A stretch of DNA of 64,000 bases from Chromatiales bacterium (lineage in GTDB: Bacteria; Pseudomonadota; Gammaproteobacteria; Steroidobacterales; GCA-2729495): the NCBI GenBank assembly GCA_020351875.1, contig CP070671.1:932242-996241 (forward strand). Direction: 5' to 3'. Both the position numbers and the translations under genes were made by a program. The first letter of the stretch is position 1. Each line of letters starts with the position of its first letter. The notes beneath the pieces were generated by a model. The model worked only from the letters and a program-made list of their open reading frames with translations. It was not told the DNA's origin and made no database searches. Below are positions 1 through 8,809 of this stretch, in pieces.

Positions 1-612
1 GGCCGGCGCCACGCCCTGCTCCACGCGCGGGAAACAGAAGATGCACTTCTGCGACTTGTTCTTGATGTAGTTGAAGTAGACCTTGTCGTAGGGACAGGCG
101 CGGTTGCACAACCGGAAACCCTGGCACTTGTCCTCGTCCACGAGCACGATGCCATCCTGTTCGCGCTTGTAGATGGCCCGCACCGGGCAGGCCTCCAGGC
201 ACGCTGGCTTGGTGCAGTGGTTACAAAGTCGCGGCAGGTAGAAGTGATAGTTGTTCGGGTACTCGCCGGAGCTGGTGTCCTCGTCCCAGTTCGCGCCATA
301 ACCCATCGGCCGCTCCTGCTTCAGCCGGTCCGCGGTGCCTTCGAAGTACACGGCCGCGTGGTTCAACGGTATCTCGCCGCCAAAATTCTCGTCGGGCGGC
401 AACTCGCCCAGCTGCAGTTCGCCGTCTTTCCAGCCCCCGCCCTGTTCTTCCCAGCCGCGCGGATAGCCGGGTCCCGGCTTGGTCTCCACGTTGTTCCAGA
501 GCATGGCTTCCTGGCCTTCTTCATCCGTCCACAGCGACTTGCACGCCGCCGTGCAGGCCTGGCAGCCGATGCACTTGTTCAGGTCAATGACCATTGCGAC
601 CTGTTTACCCAT
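1..612 (-). CDS. Type II DMSO-reductase-family FeS (beta) subunit, 3' end beyond window
   Basis: Electron-transfer subunit of a periplasmic molybdoenzyme, carrying several [Fe-S] clusters between the molybdenum subunit encoded just upstream and a downstream electron carrier. Visible in the 204 codons present: an N-terminal ferredoxin motif CIGCQACTAAC (Cys14, 17, 20, 24), a second set around CNHCTKPACLEACP, the family-typical CQGFRLCNRACPY and then KCIFC. This spacing matches NarH, EbdB, SerB and DdhB-type beta subunits. The ATG at 612-610 follows GGACGGAGC and lies 29 bp after the alpha stop, so the two are surely cotranscribed. The frame is open at base 1; the rest, and any gamma (heme b) or delta (chaperone) genes, lie outside. 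Substrate cannot be inferred from this subunit. Confidence 0.92.
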   Translation of the reverse strand, partial: MGKQVAMVIDLNKCIGCQACTAACKSLWTDEEGQEAMLWNNVETKPGPGYPRGWEEQGGGWKDGELQLGELPPDENFGGEIPLNHAAVYFEGTADRLKQERPMGYGANWDEDTSSGEYPNNYHFYLPRLCNHCTKPACLEACPVRAIYKREQDGIVLVDEDKCQGFRLCNRACPYDKVYFNYIKNKSQKCIFCFPRVEQGVAPA

Positions 613-641
613 TCGTCTTGCTCCGTCCCTTTCGGCCCAAC

Positions 642-3425
642 TCAGGCCGCGTATTTCTCAAATTCGCAGGTGGCGTCGTGGTAAGTCTGGTTCGGCACGT
701 ACACCGGCGGTTTGTAGCGAATGTGGCCGTAGCCCCCGACCAGCGACGTCGGCTTCAGCAAACCACCGGTGGGAATCGCCGAACTGAAGTTCTCGCGGCC
801 GCGAAACATCATCGGGTCCCAGCCGTGGTACATGAACAGCGTCCCGGGCTGGTTGCTGGACGTGACCCGGGCCTGGGCCACGAAGGACCCGAAGTTGTTG
901 TAAACCCGAACGAGGTCACCGTCGGCTACGCCTCGTTCCGCCGCATCGTCCGGGTTCACGAACACGTCGGGCTCGCCGCGCTGCAGGCTGACCAGCAACG
1001 AGTCGTCGCGGTACATGCTGTGCACCCCGTGGCGAGCGTGGCCCATGGTCAGGCGCAGCCCGTAACCCTTCACCGCAAGCGGCGCGCGATGCTCCGGCAG
1101 CGCCTCACCTTCCTGCAGGAACCAGTCATGGTCGAAATAGAACTGCTGGCGACCGGTCAGCGTGTCGTAGGGCTTCTTGCCACGGGTGCGCGCCAGCACG
1201 TAATAGCTGAATGAAGAATTCGGCCCGAACTGCACGCCGTCGGCATCGTCAGTACGGATCATGCCCTCCTGCTGCAGCTTGTCGAAAGACACCTTCGACA
1301 TGCCGGGTGAATTCTCGATAATGTATTGTGCGGCGTCGGCACTGGTCTCAGTCGTGAAGGCCTTACCGTCTTTCGTGTACAGCGTGCGGAACTCGTCGTA
1401 GGCCTTGCTGTAGTCGGAACTCACCGTCTGGCCGAAGACCGTGTGTTCGATCGGCGCGATGCCGCGCGCCGCGGCCCGCTCGCTGATGGCCTGGATCAGG
1501 CGACGCAGTGCGGTGTAGTCGTCCACCGATTCACCCAGCGGCGGTACCGCCTGGTCTATGACCTGCACGTACGGGGTGCGGCCCTCCATCACGAAGTCCT
1601 GGCGCTCGTAGTGATCGGCGATGGGCAGCACGTAATCGGAGTACATCGCCGTGACACTCATGTTCGGTGTCATGGCCACGATGGTCTCGAGCTGGAGCAT
1701 CGCGTTCCGCTTCCAGCCCTCGCCCGTGGCGCGCCAGTTGCCGGGATTGTGGCCGGCCATGATGCCCATCTTCCACGGGATCCGGCCGTAGTCGGGCACC
1801 CAGCGATTACCGACCGCTTCGCGATACGCACCTTCCACCCGGTCGGCCAGCTGGTCGCCGTAGATCTCGCGGTTGGTCTTCTCGTGGTTCGCGTGCGTGT
1901 AATCCCAGATGGATATCGCTGCAACCTTCAGCCGCGGCCCAACGCCGTTGAAGGCGTAACTCAGCAGCCCGTCACCGCGGGGCAACTGCGTGGTCTGCAT
2001 CCCGCCGCCCTCGCGGCCGGTGTTGCCGGTGAGCGCGCACATCAGCAGCCACGCACGGTGCAGCTTGTCGCCGTGCACGAATTTGCAGGAGCGATACCCG
2101 GCAAAGATCATGCTGGCTTTCGCCGCGGCAAATTGCTTCGCCACCTTGCGGATGTTGTCCGCATGCACGCCGGTGACTTCCTGAGCCCGCTCGGGTGTAT
2201 AGCCCTGCAACATTTCGCGAGTCAGCTCGAAGACCGTGGTGATCTCAACGGGGCCGTCCGCCGCGTCCACCGTCCAGCGGCCTTCCACGGCCGGTCTCAG
2301 GTCACCCAGCGCCAGTGTCGACTCCGTCTCCATCTGGCTGACCCGGCCTGCGGTCTCACCGTAGCCGGTGGCCGGCACTTTAGCCAAACCGTCCTGTGTC
2401 TCGTCCCAGAAGAAAAAGCCCTTGTCACCTTCCTTGTCGGTGGGATCCATGTCGGACACGCGCAGGAATTTGCGATTGTCGGTGCGCACGAGGAATGGCA
2501 GGTCCGTCTGCTCGCGCACGTAATCCCAGTCGATCGTGCCATCCTCGATAATCACCTGCGCCATCGCCAGCGCCAGCGCGGTATCGGTGCCAGGTTTCGG
2601 GTTCAGCCAGCTGGAGGAGTGCATCGCCGTGGCATTGAAATCGGGCGAAATTGCGACTACCTCGGTGCCGTTGTACCTGGCTTCCCAGAAGAAATGCGCA
2701 TCCGGAATGCGTGTCGCGGCCGGGTTGCAGAACCACACCAGGCAAACTTTCGACTTGAACACGGCCGCCATGTTGTCGCCGGGCAATTCGAAGCCCAGCG
2801 TCATGTAGGCACCCACCGGCAGATCGCCGACGCCGGCGAAGGTTTCCGGCACCATGATCCCGGTGATATTTGCGAAGCGGAACAAGGATGCAAAAGACGC
2901 GCGCTTCAGCGTCAACTGCGTACCCATCGCCAGCGTGATGGACTCCGGACCTTCGGCCACCGCGTGGTCGATGAACCGGTCGGCGATTTCGTTCACCGCC
3001 TGGTCCCAGCTGATGCGCTCCCAACGGCCTTCACCACGGTCACCGAGCCGCTTCATCGGGTACAGCACACGCTGGTTGCCGTACATGTATTTCGCGTGGC
3101 GCAGGCCCTTCTGGCAACCGCGCGGGCCATAGTCAGGCGTGTTGTCCCCGGAACGACCGTACTCGCCCTGCTGCTCTTCGCGCCACGCGATGCCGTTTTT
3201 CACGTACACGTTCATCGCGCAGTGGCCGGTGCAGTTCAGGCCACGGCTGCCGCGCACCACGCGGTCCCAGGTCCACTTCTGCCGCATCAGGTCTTCCCAC
3301 TGCCCGTAGGGCCCGTCGGCGGCCCCCTGGGCCAGGGCTGGCGCCCCGTATTTCAAAGACAGCGCAGCGGCAACGGCACCGCTACCGCGCAGAAACTCCC
3401 TGCGATCGGCAGTAATCGAGGACAT
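642..3425 (-). CDS. Type II DMSO-reductase-family molybdopterin catalytic (alpha) subunit, Tat-exported
   Basis: Catalytic subunit binding bis-MGD molybdenum and one FeS cluster; relatives include nitrate, selenate and chlorate reductases and ethylbenzene and dimethyl sulfide dehydrogenases. Start chosen at the ATG at 3425 because GGAGAAGG precedes it; an in-frame GTG at 3440 lies within that site. The N-terminus has a Tat motif (RREFLR, residues 8-13) and a hydrophobic stretch ending APALAQ. The FeS region reads GLNCTGHC with Cys65, Cys69 and Cys104. The expected first ligand (His four residues before the first Cys) is Arg61. GDLP at about Asp201 matches the Asp molybdenum ligand of type II enzymes (NarG CDLPP). 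Length 927 aa is normal. The beta gene follows by 29 bp. Reaction and substrate are unresolved. Confidence 0.93.
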   Translation of the reverse strand: MSSITADRREFLRGSGAVAAALSLKYGAPALAQGAADGPYGQWEDLMRQKWTWDRVVRGSRGLNCTGHCAMNVYVKNGIAWREEQQGEYGRSGDNTPDYGPRGCQKGLRHAKYMYGNQRVLYPMKRLGDRGEGRWERISWDQAVNEIADRFIDHAVAEGPESITLAMGTQLTLKRASFASLFRFANITGIMVPETFAGVGDLPVGAYMTLGFELPGDNMAAVFKSKVCLVWFCNPAATRIPDAHFFWEARYNGTEVVAISPDFNATAMHSSSWLNPKPGTDTALALAMAQVIIEDGTIDWDYVREQTDLPFLVRTDNRKFLRVSDMDPTDKEGDKGFFFWDETQDGLAKVPATGYGETAGRVSQMETESTLALGDLRPAVEGRWTVDAADGPVEITTVFELTREMLQGYTPERAQEVTGVHADNIRKVAKQFAAAKASMIFAGYRSCKFVHGDKLHRAWLLMCALTGNTGREGGGMQTTQLPRGDGLLSYAFNGVGPRLKVAAISIWDYTHANHEKTNREIYGDQLADRVEGAYREAVGNRWVPDYGRIPWKMGIMAGHNPGNWRATGEGWKRNAMLQLETIVAMTPNMSVTAMYSDYVLPIADHYERQDFVMEGRTPYVQVIDQAVPPLGESVDDYTALRRLIQAISERAAARGIAPIEHTVFGQTVSSDYSKAYDEFRTLYTKDGKAFTTETSADAAQYIIENSPGMSKVSFDKLQQEGMIRTDDADGVQFGPNSSFSYYVLARTRGKKPYDTLTGRQQFYFDHDWFLQEGEALPEHRAPLAVKGYGLRLTMGHARHGVHSMYRDDSLLVSLQRGEPDVFVNPDDAAERGVADGDLVRVYNNFGSFVAQARVTSSNQPGTLFMYHGWDPMMFRGRENFSSAIPTGGLLKPTSLVGGYGHIRYKPPVYVPNQTYHDATCEFEKYAA

Positions 3426-3509
3426 CAGGCCCTTCTCCACGGAAACCGGATAGACGTCAGAAAATCGATGCTAGGCCACGCGGGCCAACAGGTGCAAACA
3501 CGGCGGCCC

Positions 3510-4583
3510 CTATAGCAGTCCAGCCTTGATCAACCGCTCGATCGTGTCCTGCTGGCGCTTGCGGAACACCAGCCGGTCGGGGGGCTCGACCACCTCACCG
3601 TCCTGCAGCAGGAAGTTGCCGCGATGGTAGTCCGCCTGCGCGTAGCTGTCGGCGAACAGCCCGTAGGCCTGGCGTGACAGGATATTGGCCATGCCGATGC
3701 GCCGGCGCTCGCGGCGCAGCGCGCCGATGTCCAGCACCGCGTTGGCGGACATGCTCTCGCCACCCTGCCCGGCCTCGATCATGACCTCACCGTGAGGGCC
3801 CACGATCTTGGACATCGCACTGCAGGTGTAAGGCGGGATCGGGATGTCGTCAATGCTGGCCGAGTTCGGCGACACGACGTAGGCCATGTTCTCCACGGCC
3901 CGCGCACGGCGCGCGATTTCCTTGATGGTGAGCTGCGGACTGCCCGGCTCACTGGTCGGATGGATGATCACCTCCGCGCCCCGCATCACGTGCATACGGG
4001 TGAACTCGGGGTACAGAATTTCCTCCGACGCGATCATCGCCAGGTTGCCGATGTCGGTCTTTGCGACCGGGAACACGCCGTCGAGACCGTAGATGTCCAG
4101 GTACTTGTCCCAGACATCGTGCGGCGTGGGCTCGAAACTCGAGGTCAGGCGGCGATAACGCAAGATCACGTCACCGGACGGTGCAATGATGAAACAAACC
4201 TGGAAATACAGCTCCGGAAAGTTCGGATCCACCTCGTAGACGTTGCCCGCCAGGTAAATGTCATTGTCCTGCGCGACCTTGCCCAGCGCCTCGTACTCCG
4301 GGCCGTCATAGGCCAGGCAGGCCTTTTCACGCCATTCCGCGGGCGTTTCCTTCAGCGGAAACCCCGTCACCGCGTACTCGGGCAACGCGACCAGGCGCAC
4401 CGGCGCACCGTAGAACCACTCGCAGAAATTCGACGCGGTCGTGGCGTAACCCTGGATCCTGGCGATGTTCTCGGCAATGCGGGCGCGCGCACTGTCGGCA
4501 TCCGGGCAACGATTGACCCCGGTCACAGACACCTGCAGCGCGACGGCAATGAACTCAGGCCCGGACGAGTCGTGCTCCGGCAT
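3510..4583 (-). CDS. Nitrilase/amidase-fold protein with altered catalytic triad
   Basis: A 357-residue carbon-nitrogen hydrolase (PF00795) fold protein closest in layout to aliphatic amidase/formamidase. The Glu of the triad is present in ALPEYAVTG (Glu69). The usual Lys in YRK is Arg145 (RYRRL), and the nucleophile Cys, in the position of AmiE CDDGNYPE, is Ser186 in ASEEILYPE. The codon is TCG on the minus strand near 4029, so this is not a reading error on my part. Start chosen at the ATG at 4583 after AAGGGG; an in-frame start 48 bp upstream is less likely. It sits 84 bp upstream of the molybdoenzyme alpha gene on the same strand and may be cotranscribed. Fold confident; activity doubtful. 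Confidence 0.85.
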   Translation of the reverse strand: MPEHDSSGPEFIAVALQVSVTGVNRCPDADSARARIAENIARIQGYATTASNFCEWFYGAPVRLVALPEYAVTGFPLKETPAEWREKACLAYDGPEYEALGKVAQDNDIYLAGNVYEVDPNFPELYFQVCFIIAPSGDVILRYRRLTSSFEPTPHDVWDKYLDIYGLDGVFPVAKTDIGNLAMIASEEILYPEFTRMHVMRGAEVIIHPTSEPGSPQLTIKEIARRARAVENMAYVVSPNSASIDDIPIPPYTCSAMSKIVGPHGEVMIEAGQGGESMSANAVLDIGALRRERRRIGMANILSRQAYGLFADSYAQADYHRGNFLLQDGEVVEPPDRLVFRKRQQDTIERLIKAGLL

Positions 4584-4752
4584 GGTCTTACCCCTTGCTA
4601 ATCCCTGTTCTTGTTCCAGCCCGCGGGCCACCCCAATGCGGGCGCAAGTATAGAAGCTGGACCGCAGGCGCAGGACGCGAAGTCTGCCGGCGACCGCGTG
4701 ACAGCCAGCCGCTCGCTTGTGGCGTCGCGCTCGCCGGCGTTAGCATCCAGGA

Positions 4753-5529
4753 ATGGCCGGGAAAGACCAGCAGGAGCCCGCAACGGAATCCTCACGGGCA
4801 AGTACCGCGTGGACCCAGTCGCAAATGCGTCCGACGCTGAACGGCACCGGCTTCATGTTCGAGGTGCTCGACGAGTTTGCCGACGATTTCATCCACTACG
4901 CGGGCACGATTCCGGACCCCGTACTCGAGGTGGGCTGCGCTTATGGCGTGGCAACGCTGCCGGCCCTCGCCGGTGGCGCCCGGGTCGTGGCCTGCGATAT
5001 GGAACAGGGCCACCTCGACATCCTCACGGACAGCGCACCCGCCGAGCAGCGCGACCGGCTGGAATGCGTGCAGGGGCAGTTGCCGGGGGTCGACTTCGAA
5101 GCGGAACGCTTTGGCGCAATACTGTGCTCGCGGGTGCTGCACTTTCTGGACGGCAGCGCGGTGGATGCATCGGTGCGCAACATGTATCGCTGGCTCAAAC
5201 CCGGTGGTCGGCTGTACCTGGTGGCGGACACGCCCTACGGCATCTGGCGCAAGTTCATCCCGGTCTTCGAAGCCCGCCGCGAGCGGGGCCACCGTTGGCC
5301 GGGGGTGATGATCGCGCTGGAAAATTACCTGCCGAATGTGCCGCCCGACCGGCCCATCAAGGGCCCACCGTTCATGAACCTGCTGGACGCCGACCTGTTG
5401 ACGCGGACCTGCGTGGAGGCGGGCTTTCGCATTGAGCGAGCCAGCTTCATAGACCGCAGCGATTTCGTGGGCCTGGGTAGCATGGATGGACGGGAAAACG
5501 CCGGCGTGCTCGCCATCAAGCCCCGCTAG
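4753..5529 (+). CDS. Class I SAM-dependent methyltransferase
   Basis: A 258-residue Rossmann-type methyltransferase. Motif I is VLEVGCAYG (SAM binding, about residues 55-63), followed by VVACDME (acidic loop after beta 2), an ILCSRVLHFL segment typical of motif II/post-II and LKPGGRLYLV (motif III). The substrate is unknown; the layout resembles small-molecule methyltransferases of the Methyltransf_25/11 type. It is transcribed alone, divergent from the nitrilase-like gene. Its last 14 bases overlap tail-to-tail with the next minus-strand gene. Confidence 0.85.
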   Translation: MAGKDQQEPATESSRASTAWTQSQMRPTLNGTGFMFEVLDEFADDFIHYAGTIPDPVLEVGCAYGVATLPALAGGARVVACDMEQGHLDILTDSAPAEQRDRLECVQGQLPGVDFEAERFGAILCSRVLHFLDGSAVDASVRNMYRWLKPGGRLYLVADTPYGIWRKFIPVFEARRERGHRWPGVMIALENYLPNVPPDRPIKGPPFMNLLDADLLTRTCVEAGFRIERASFIDRSDFVGLGSMDGRENAGVLAIKPR

Positions 5530-6052
5530 GTTCCGGGAACGCCGCTGCCAGCAGCGGGCGCATCGCGACCGCGGCCGCTGACGTGTCGACGTCCGCCGCG
5601 GCCAGGTAGGCCACCAGGTTACTGGCGGCCGCTGCGGCCGGTTCGGACCCGGGGCCCGACGGCTCACGCGCTGCGGCCCAGTTTTCCAGCAGCTCGAGTT
5701 CCGCGCGCTCCGCGGCCAGTTCCGCCGCCTGCAGTTGCTCGCCAATCGCCTTCGTCGTCGCCGCCGGGATCCGGTCGAACCCGCCACCACTGCGGCGCCG
5801 AAGCGCTCGCAGCGGCTTCACCAGCTGCTCGCGCCAGGCGTCAGTCAGTTCGATGCACTCGCGAAACGCGCCCACGTCCAGCTGGCCCGGTCCGGCCACT
5901 GCACTCCAGACCGCGAACAGCAGCAGGTCGACATCGAGCCCGCAACGGTCCTGCAGATCCAGGCAAGCGTCGGCCACGCCCTGACGGCCATAGATCTCGA
6001 CGGCGAAATCCCACAGCGTGGCCGAGTCGCCCTCTTTATTAATGTCGGTCAT
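5516..6052 (-). CDS. TIGR02444/DUF2390 family protein
   Basis: A 178-residue soluble, Ala- and Leu-rich, probably all-helical protein. The N-terminal half, with LWDFAVEIYGRQGVADACL followed by QDRCGLDVDLLLFAVW, matches the TIGR02444 family of short gammaproteobacterial proteins of unknown function. No signal peptide, membrane segment or catalytic motif is visible. Its 3' end overlaps the methyltransferase gene by 14 bases on the opposite strand. Function unknown. Confidence 0.8.
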   Translation of the reverse strand: MTDINKEGDSATLWDFAVEIYGRQGVADACLDLQDRCGLDVDLLLFAVWSAVAGPGQLDVGAFRECIELTDAWREQLVKPLRALRRRSGGGFDRIPAATTKAIGEQLQAAELAAERAELELLENWAAAREPSGPGSEPAAAAASNLVAYLAAADVDTSAAAVAMRPLLAAAFPEPSGA

Positions 6053-6289
6053 TCACGGATCCAGCCCCGGATCGAGCCTAGCACGGGGTCGCTGCCGGCC
6101 CGGCGACGTGACGCGTGTCTCAACTGGAGCGGCTCTGGCGTAATTATGTCAAGTCACACAGCGCGCCCGGCATGACTGGTTCCACAGCCAGTCGATAACG
6201 TGAAGCAGTCAAGCGTTTTCAAAGGTTTGCCGTTGCTAAGCTGATTCTCCCCTGGTGACTGCCGCAATGCGCGGGCGGCAGGAAACGCG
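6053..6289. other. Intergenic region with small hairpin, presumed divergent promoters
   Basis: 237 bp between two divergent genes. It holds an inverted repeat GACTGG/CCAGTC (6174-6179 and 6188-6193, 8-base loop) and a short AT-richer stretch (taattatgtcaag, about 6140-6152). No convincing -35/-10 pair could be fixed by eye. Confidence 0.3.
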
Positions 6290-8800
6290 ATGGTCGCTGG
6301 AAACGACATGGAAGGCTCTGCAACCAGCCTGGACGACTTGCTCCAGCTGCTGGATCAATTTCTTGCGGGCCGCGTTCACGTCGACCTGCTGCTGGCATCG
6401 GTCACGCGAACTCTCGCGAGTGATCTCACGGCCGCGCACGTGTTGCAGGAAAAAATCGACGGCGCCCTGCGCACCGGCGACTTGCCGGAACGCGTGTGGC
6501 AACGCATCACCGCCAAAGTCGACCATGCCCTGTCTGAGGATGCGCCCACCGATTGGTCCGAAGATCCGGCCACGGCTCCGCAGCCGCCAGATTCGCTGGC
6601 CGACAAGGACGTATCCGGCGCGCAGGCGGCCGGCCCGCCGGTGCTGGAGGATCGAGTGGCAACACGCGCGGGGAACACGCGCGCAAGCGGTGAGGAAAAC
6701 ATGCCCCCCGGCACCCTCCTCGGCGACCGCTACGTTATCGTATCGCGGGCGCACACGGGCGGCATGGGCGTTGTCTACAAAGCCCTGGATCGCACCCGGA
6801 AAGAAGCCGGCGACCAGAACCCGTGGGTCGCGATCAAGGTCATCAGCCAGGCGTTCGCCCGGCATCCGCAGGCCCTCGAAACCCTGCAGCGCGAAGCGGA
6901 AAACTGCCGGTCACTGGTGCACGAGAATATCGTGCGGGTATTTGATTTCGAGCGTGATGGCCGCAACTGCTTCATCACGATGGAGTGGCTGGAAGGCGAA
7001 TCGCTGGTGCAGTTGCTGGACCGCGCCCGGCAGAAACCACCGAACCCGACCCAGCTGAGACGCATCATCCTGGGACTCGGCGCCGCACTCGCCCATGCGC
7101 ATTCCAAGGGCATCACTCACGCCGACGTAAAACCGGGCAACGTCTTCATCACCCACGGCGGTGAAGTCAAACTGCTGGACTTCGGCGCCGCCCGCGATTC
7201 AACAGGCAAGAGCGGTGCCCACGTGGACGCGCGGACACCCGCCTACTCCAGCTGCGAGGTATTGGAAGGCAATGCGCCGTTGCCCAGCGACGACGTGTTT
7301 TCCTTCGCGCTGGTGGTCTACCGCTTGCTCACCGGCCAACGCGCCCTTGGTCAGAACAATGCGCTGGAGGCAGAAGCGGCCCAGCTGAATCCGCAACCGG
7401 TCAGCGGTTTAGCCGATCAGGCCTGGCAGGCGCTGGCCCGGGGCCTGGCTCTCAGGCGCGCGGATCGATACCCCGATGTCGCGAGCTTCCTCGAGGGCTT
7501 CAGCGCGCCACCGGCCGCATCCAGTGCAGCCGCGCCGGCCGCGGCTGGCTCTGGTTCGGCGAGCGATTCGGCGCACGCAACCGCTACTTCCGAGGTGGCC
7601 GCTGCCCCGGCGACAGCCGAAGCCACTGCGGAGCTCGCGCCACGCCCCGCGCCCGTTGCCATGCCTGTCGCAGAAGAGGCCGATACGGCCGCAGAAACCG
7701 GCATTGCAGAAACAGAGTTGCCTGAACTCGACGACGCTGGCTCCGCTTGGGGCCGGCCGGCACTGATCGCAGCGTCGCTCGTCGCCTGCGCCGGCGCTGC
7801 CTGGTGGTTCTGGAGCAGCGAACCCAAGCCCGCGCCGGGGGCGGCCTCACCGCGGGCCACGCAGCCGGCGCCCAAACCGCCGCCGGCGCGCCGGACCGAA
7901 GAACTCGAACCGGTTGTGGTGCAGGCGGAACGACTTGGCAGCCTGTTCCCGCTCGAGATCATCGAACCAGGCGCTACCGGCAATTTCGCTTTCGACGCGC
8001 AACCAGAAGCGACGACGGCAAAAGCCATCGCACTGGCTGCAATGGCCCAGTCAGAATTGACTGCCACGCCGAGGCCCGATGCACAGCTGGCGTCGGTCGT
8101 TGCAGCGCCGGCCGTGTCACCGCCCGCGCGCGCCGGTGGCGCAACGGCTGATGTTGCCGCACCCACCGAGAAAGCAGCGCCAAAGCCCAAGGCAGAGCCG
8201 GAGCCGAAACCGAAAGCCAAGACCGAACCGAAGCCGAAGCCGAAACCCAAGCCGAAACCCAAGCCGAAAGCGCAGCCGAAACCGAAGCCCAAGGCACCTG
8301 ACGAGTCGAAGTCGGCCGGCGCTGTCGCCGATACCGCCAGTGACACGCCGCCCAAGGCGGCATCGCAGTTGGCACGCCCGGCGCCGAAAGCCCCAGACAG
8401 CGGGCCGGGTGAGTCACCTGCCGTTCCCGCGCCGACGGCGCCCCCGGTACCCCAGCCAGGCCCTGCCGCACCCGACGACTACGGCCCGTTGCCCGATCCC
8501 GGCGACAAAGGCCCACCGGAAGTCGCAATGTCGGAGCTGGATTTCGATCGCTTCGTGGAACCGCGCTATCCGCGCTCGCGGTCCCTCAGAAAGACGCGTG
8601 GGTGGGTGGAAATTGAGTTCCAGGTAACCCCTGACGGCAAGACGAGCAACGTGCAGATCGTGGGCTCGTCCCCACCGGAAGTCTTCGATGAAGTGGCCAG
8701 CTCCGCGGTGTCGAAGTGGCGCTTCAAGCCAAAACTGATCGATGGTGAGCCGGTCACGGTCACGAGCCTCGTCCGGCTGCGCTTCGAGCCGAAACGCTGA
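6290..8800 (+). CDS. Membrane Ser/Thr protein kinase fused to a TonB C-terminal domain
   Basis: An 836-residue fusion. Residues 1-140 are a helical then Pro-rich leader. Residues about 147-405 are a Hanks-type kinase: glycine loop HTGGMGVVYKA, Lys183 in VAIK, Glu202 in helix C, catalytic HADVKPGN (Asp279) and DFG (297-299), all intact. An Ala/Pro-rich linker leads to one membrane helix (about 489-508, ending WWFW). A second linker contains many KP repeats (about 635-675), as in TonB. Residues about 745-835 match a TonB C-terminal domain (EPRYPRSRSLRKTRGWVEIE and WRFKPKLIDGEPV). The likely topology is cytoplasmic kinase with periplasmic TonB end. Start ATG at 6290 follows AGGA with good spacing. 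Targets unknown. Confidence 0.9.
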   Translation: MVAGNDMEGSATSLDDLLQLLDQFLAGRVHVDLLLASVTRTLASDLTAAHVLQEKIDGALRTGDLPERVWQRITAKVDHALSEDAPTDWSEDPATAPQPPDSLADKDVSGAQAAGPPVLEDRVATRAGNTRASGEENMPPGTLLGDRYVIVSRAHTGGMGVVYKALDRTRKEAGDQNPWVAIKVISQAFARHPQALETLQREAENCRSLVHENIVRVFDFERDGRNCFITMEWLEGESLVQLLDRARQKPPNPTQLRRIILGLGAALAHAHSKGITHADVKPGNVFITHGGEVKLLDFGAARDSTGKSGAHVDARTPAYSSCEVLEGNAPLPSDDVFSFALVVYRLLTGQRALGQNNALEAEAAQLNPQPVSGLADQAWQALARGLALRRADRYPDVASFLEGFSAPPAASSAAAPAAAGSGSASDSAHATATSEVAAAPATAEATAELAPRPAPVAMPVAEEADTAAETGIAETELPELDDAGSAWGRPALIAASLVACAGAAWWFWSSEPKPAPGAASPRATQPAPKPPPARRTEELEPVVVQAERLGSLFPLEIIEPGATGNFAFDAQPEATTAKAIALAAMAQSELTATPRPDAQLASVVAAPAVSPPARAGGATADVAAPTEKAAPKPKAEPEPKPKAKTEPKPKPKPKPKPKPKAQPKPKPKAPDESKSAGAVADTASDTPPKAASQLARPAPKAPDSGPGESPAVPAPTAPPVPQPGPAAPDDYGPLPDPGDKGPPEVAMSELDFDRFVEPRYPRSRSLRKTRGWVEIEFQVTPDGKTSNVQIVGSSPPEVFDEVASSAVSKWRFKPKLIDGEPVTVTSLVRLRFEPKR

Positions 8801-8809
8801 TCGTCAAGC

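Noticed and set aside
1326-3515. A 729-codon plus-strand open frame opposite the molybdoenzyme alpha gene
   Set aside because: It is antisense to a well-conserved gene, is His/Arg/Val-rich without domains, and arises from the high GC content.
8174-8310. Tandem short repeats resembling a CRISPR-like or satellite array
   Set aside because: They encode the Lys-Pro repeats of the kinase-TonB linker, in frame and without spacers.
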